In this document: positions 40,457-40,498 of the stretch, in pieces
How positions within the stretch are numbered: position 1 is the stretch's first letter
Layout of the letters: each line of letters begins with the position of its first letter
NCBI RefSeq assembly: GCF_943193175.1
Contig: NZ_CALPDF010000039.1
Span: forward strand, 1 to 40,498
Direction: 5' to 3'
Length of the DNA: 40,498 nucleotides
From: Neobacillus muris
GTDB lineage: Bacteria; Bacillota; Bacilli; Bacillales; Cytobacillaceae
Program-made: the position numbers and the translations under genes
The notes under the pieces: model-generated
Told to the model about the DNA's origin: nothing
The model's input: only the letters and a program-made list of their open reading frames with translations
The model's database searches: none

Positions 40457-40498
40457 TGGGCCTGTTGATTTCCGTTCCGGGCACTCGCTTTCCGCGGG
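40457..40498. repeat. Partial Bacillus interspersed repeat at the right edge
   Basis: The stretch contains GATTTCCGTTCCGGGCACTC followed by GCTTTCCGCGGG. I recall this sequence as a widespread repeat in Bacillus and Geobacillus genomes. It is cut by the window end, so its length and type cannot be judged. Confidence 0.5.

Overview
The window reads as chromosomal DNA of a low-GC Gram-positive endospore-former-type bacterium of the Bacillaceae (Bacillus, Neobacillus or Mesobacillus-like). The signs are strong purine-rich ribosome binding sites, many TTG and GTG starts, sigma-A promoters with 17-bp spacers, a proline T-box leader, a CodY-like box, a dpp/ykf operon as in Bacillus subtilis, and short interspersed repeats of a kind I recall from Bacillus genomes. 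No phage, transposase, CRISPR array, rRNA or tRNA gene was seen. Genus-level placement is inference.

Layout. 1-1131: a terminal inverted-repeat copy, an AIM24-family gene (minus strand) and, upstream of it, a compact promoter-structured RNA-terminator unit. 1155-3385: a SulP anion transporter with a cysteine-less ArsR regulator. 3511-5310: a lone B12-binding radical SAM protein. 5466-5902: a cold-shock gene with a long leader. 5908-6095: a 52-bp-period array of hairpins. 6217-10587: sbcD-sbcC. 10633-10716: a 21-bp tandem repeat between convergent genes. 10741-14792: an FAD dehydrogenase (minus), an MFS transporter, a YkgJ cysteine-cluster protein and a GNAT acetyltransferase. 14862-17173: a pantothenate kinase gene with a large internal deletion, then selB. 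17175-18599: a TerD/zinc-ribbon/TerB-like fusion (minus).

18756-28445 is the centrepiece: a murein-peptide uptake and recycling operon, dppB-dppC-dppD-dppE-ykfA-ykfB-ykfC-ykfD, followed by a cytoplasmic beta-lactamase-fold serine hydrolase. An ABC importer (DppBCD, YkfD, lipoprotein DppE) brings in wall peptides. YkfC (gamma-D-Glu-diaminoacid endopeptidase), YkfA (LD-carboxypeptidase) and YkfB (L-Ala-D/L-Glu epimerase) then dismantle them to usable amino acids. The D-aminopeptidase gene dppA, first in the B. subtilis operon, is absent. Its place is taken by a leader of about 270 nt holding two tiny ORFs with good ribosome binding sites, a hairpin over one of those sites, and a CodY-like box on the promoter.

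28466-36882: an alanine/glycine:sodium symporter (minus), a MarR-MMPL efflux-type pair with a palindromic operator (minus), an OmpR-type two-component system (plus), and a membrane protein with a C-terminal cupredoxin-like domain (minus). 37038-38777: a T-box-controlled prolyl-tRNA synthetase of the short archaeal/eukaryotic type, followed by a terminator apparently split by a MITE-like hairpin element. 39001-40252: a RimJ/RimL-type acetyltransferase and a YdcF/DUF218 protein (minus). The right end carries an inverted copy of the 75-bp sequence that opens the window, then a further repeat.

Most genes are ordinary housekeeping or transport functions. The least explained signals are the structured RNA unit at 981-1096, the two mini-ORFs before dppB, the hairpin and helical-phase repeat arrays, and the hydrolase that ends the dpp/ykf operon. 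I did not find a convincing new defence or biosynthetic system.
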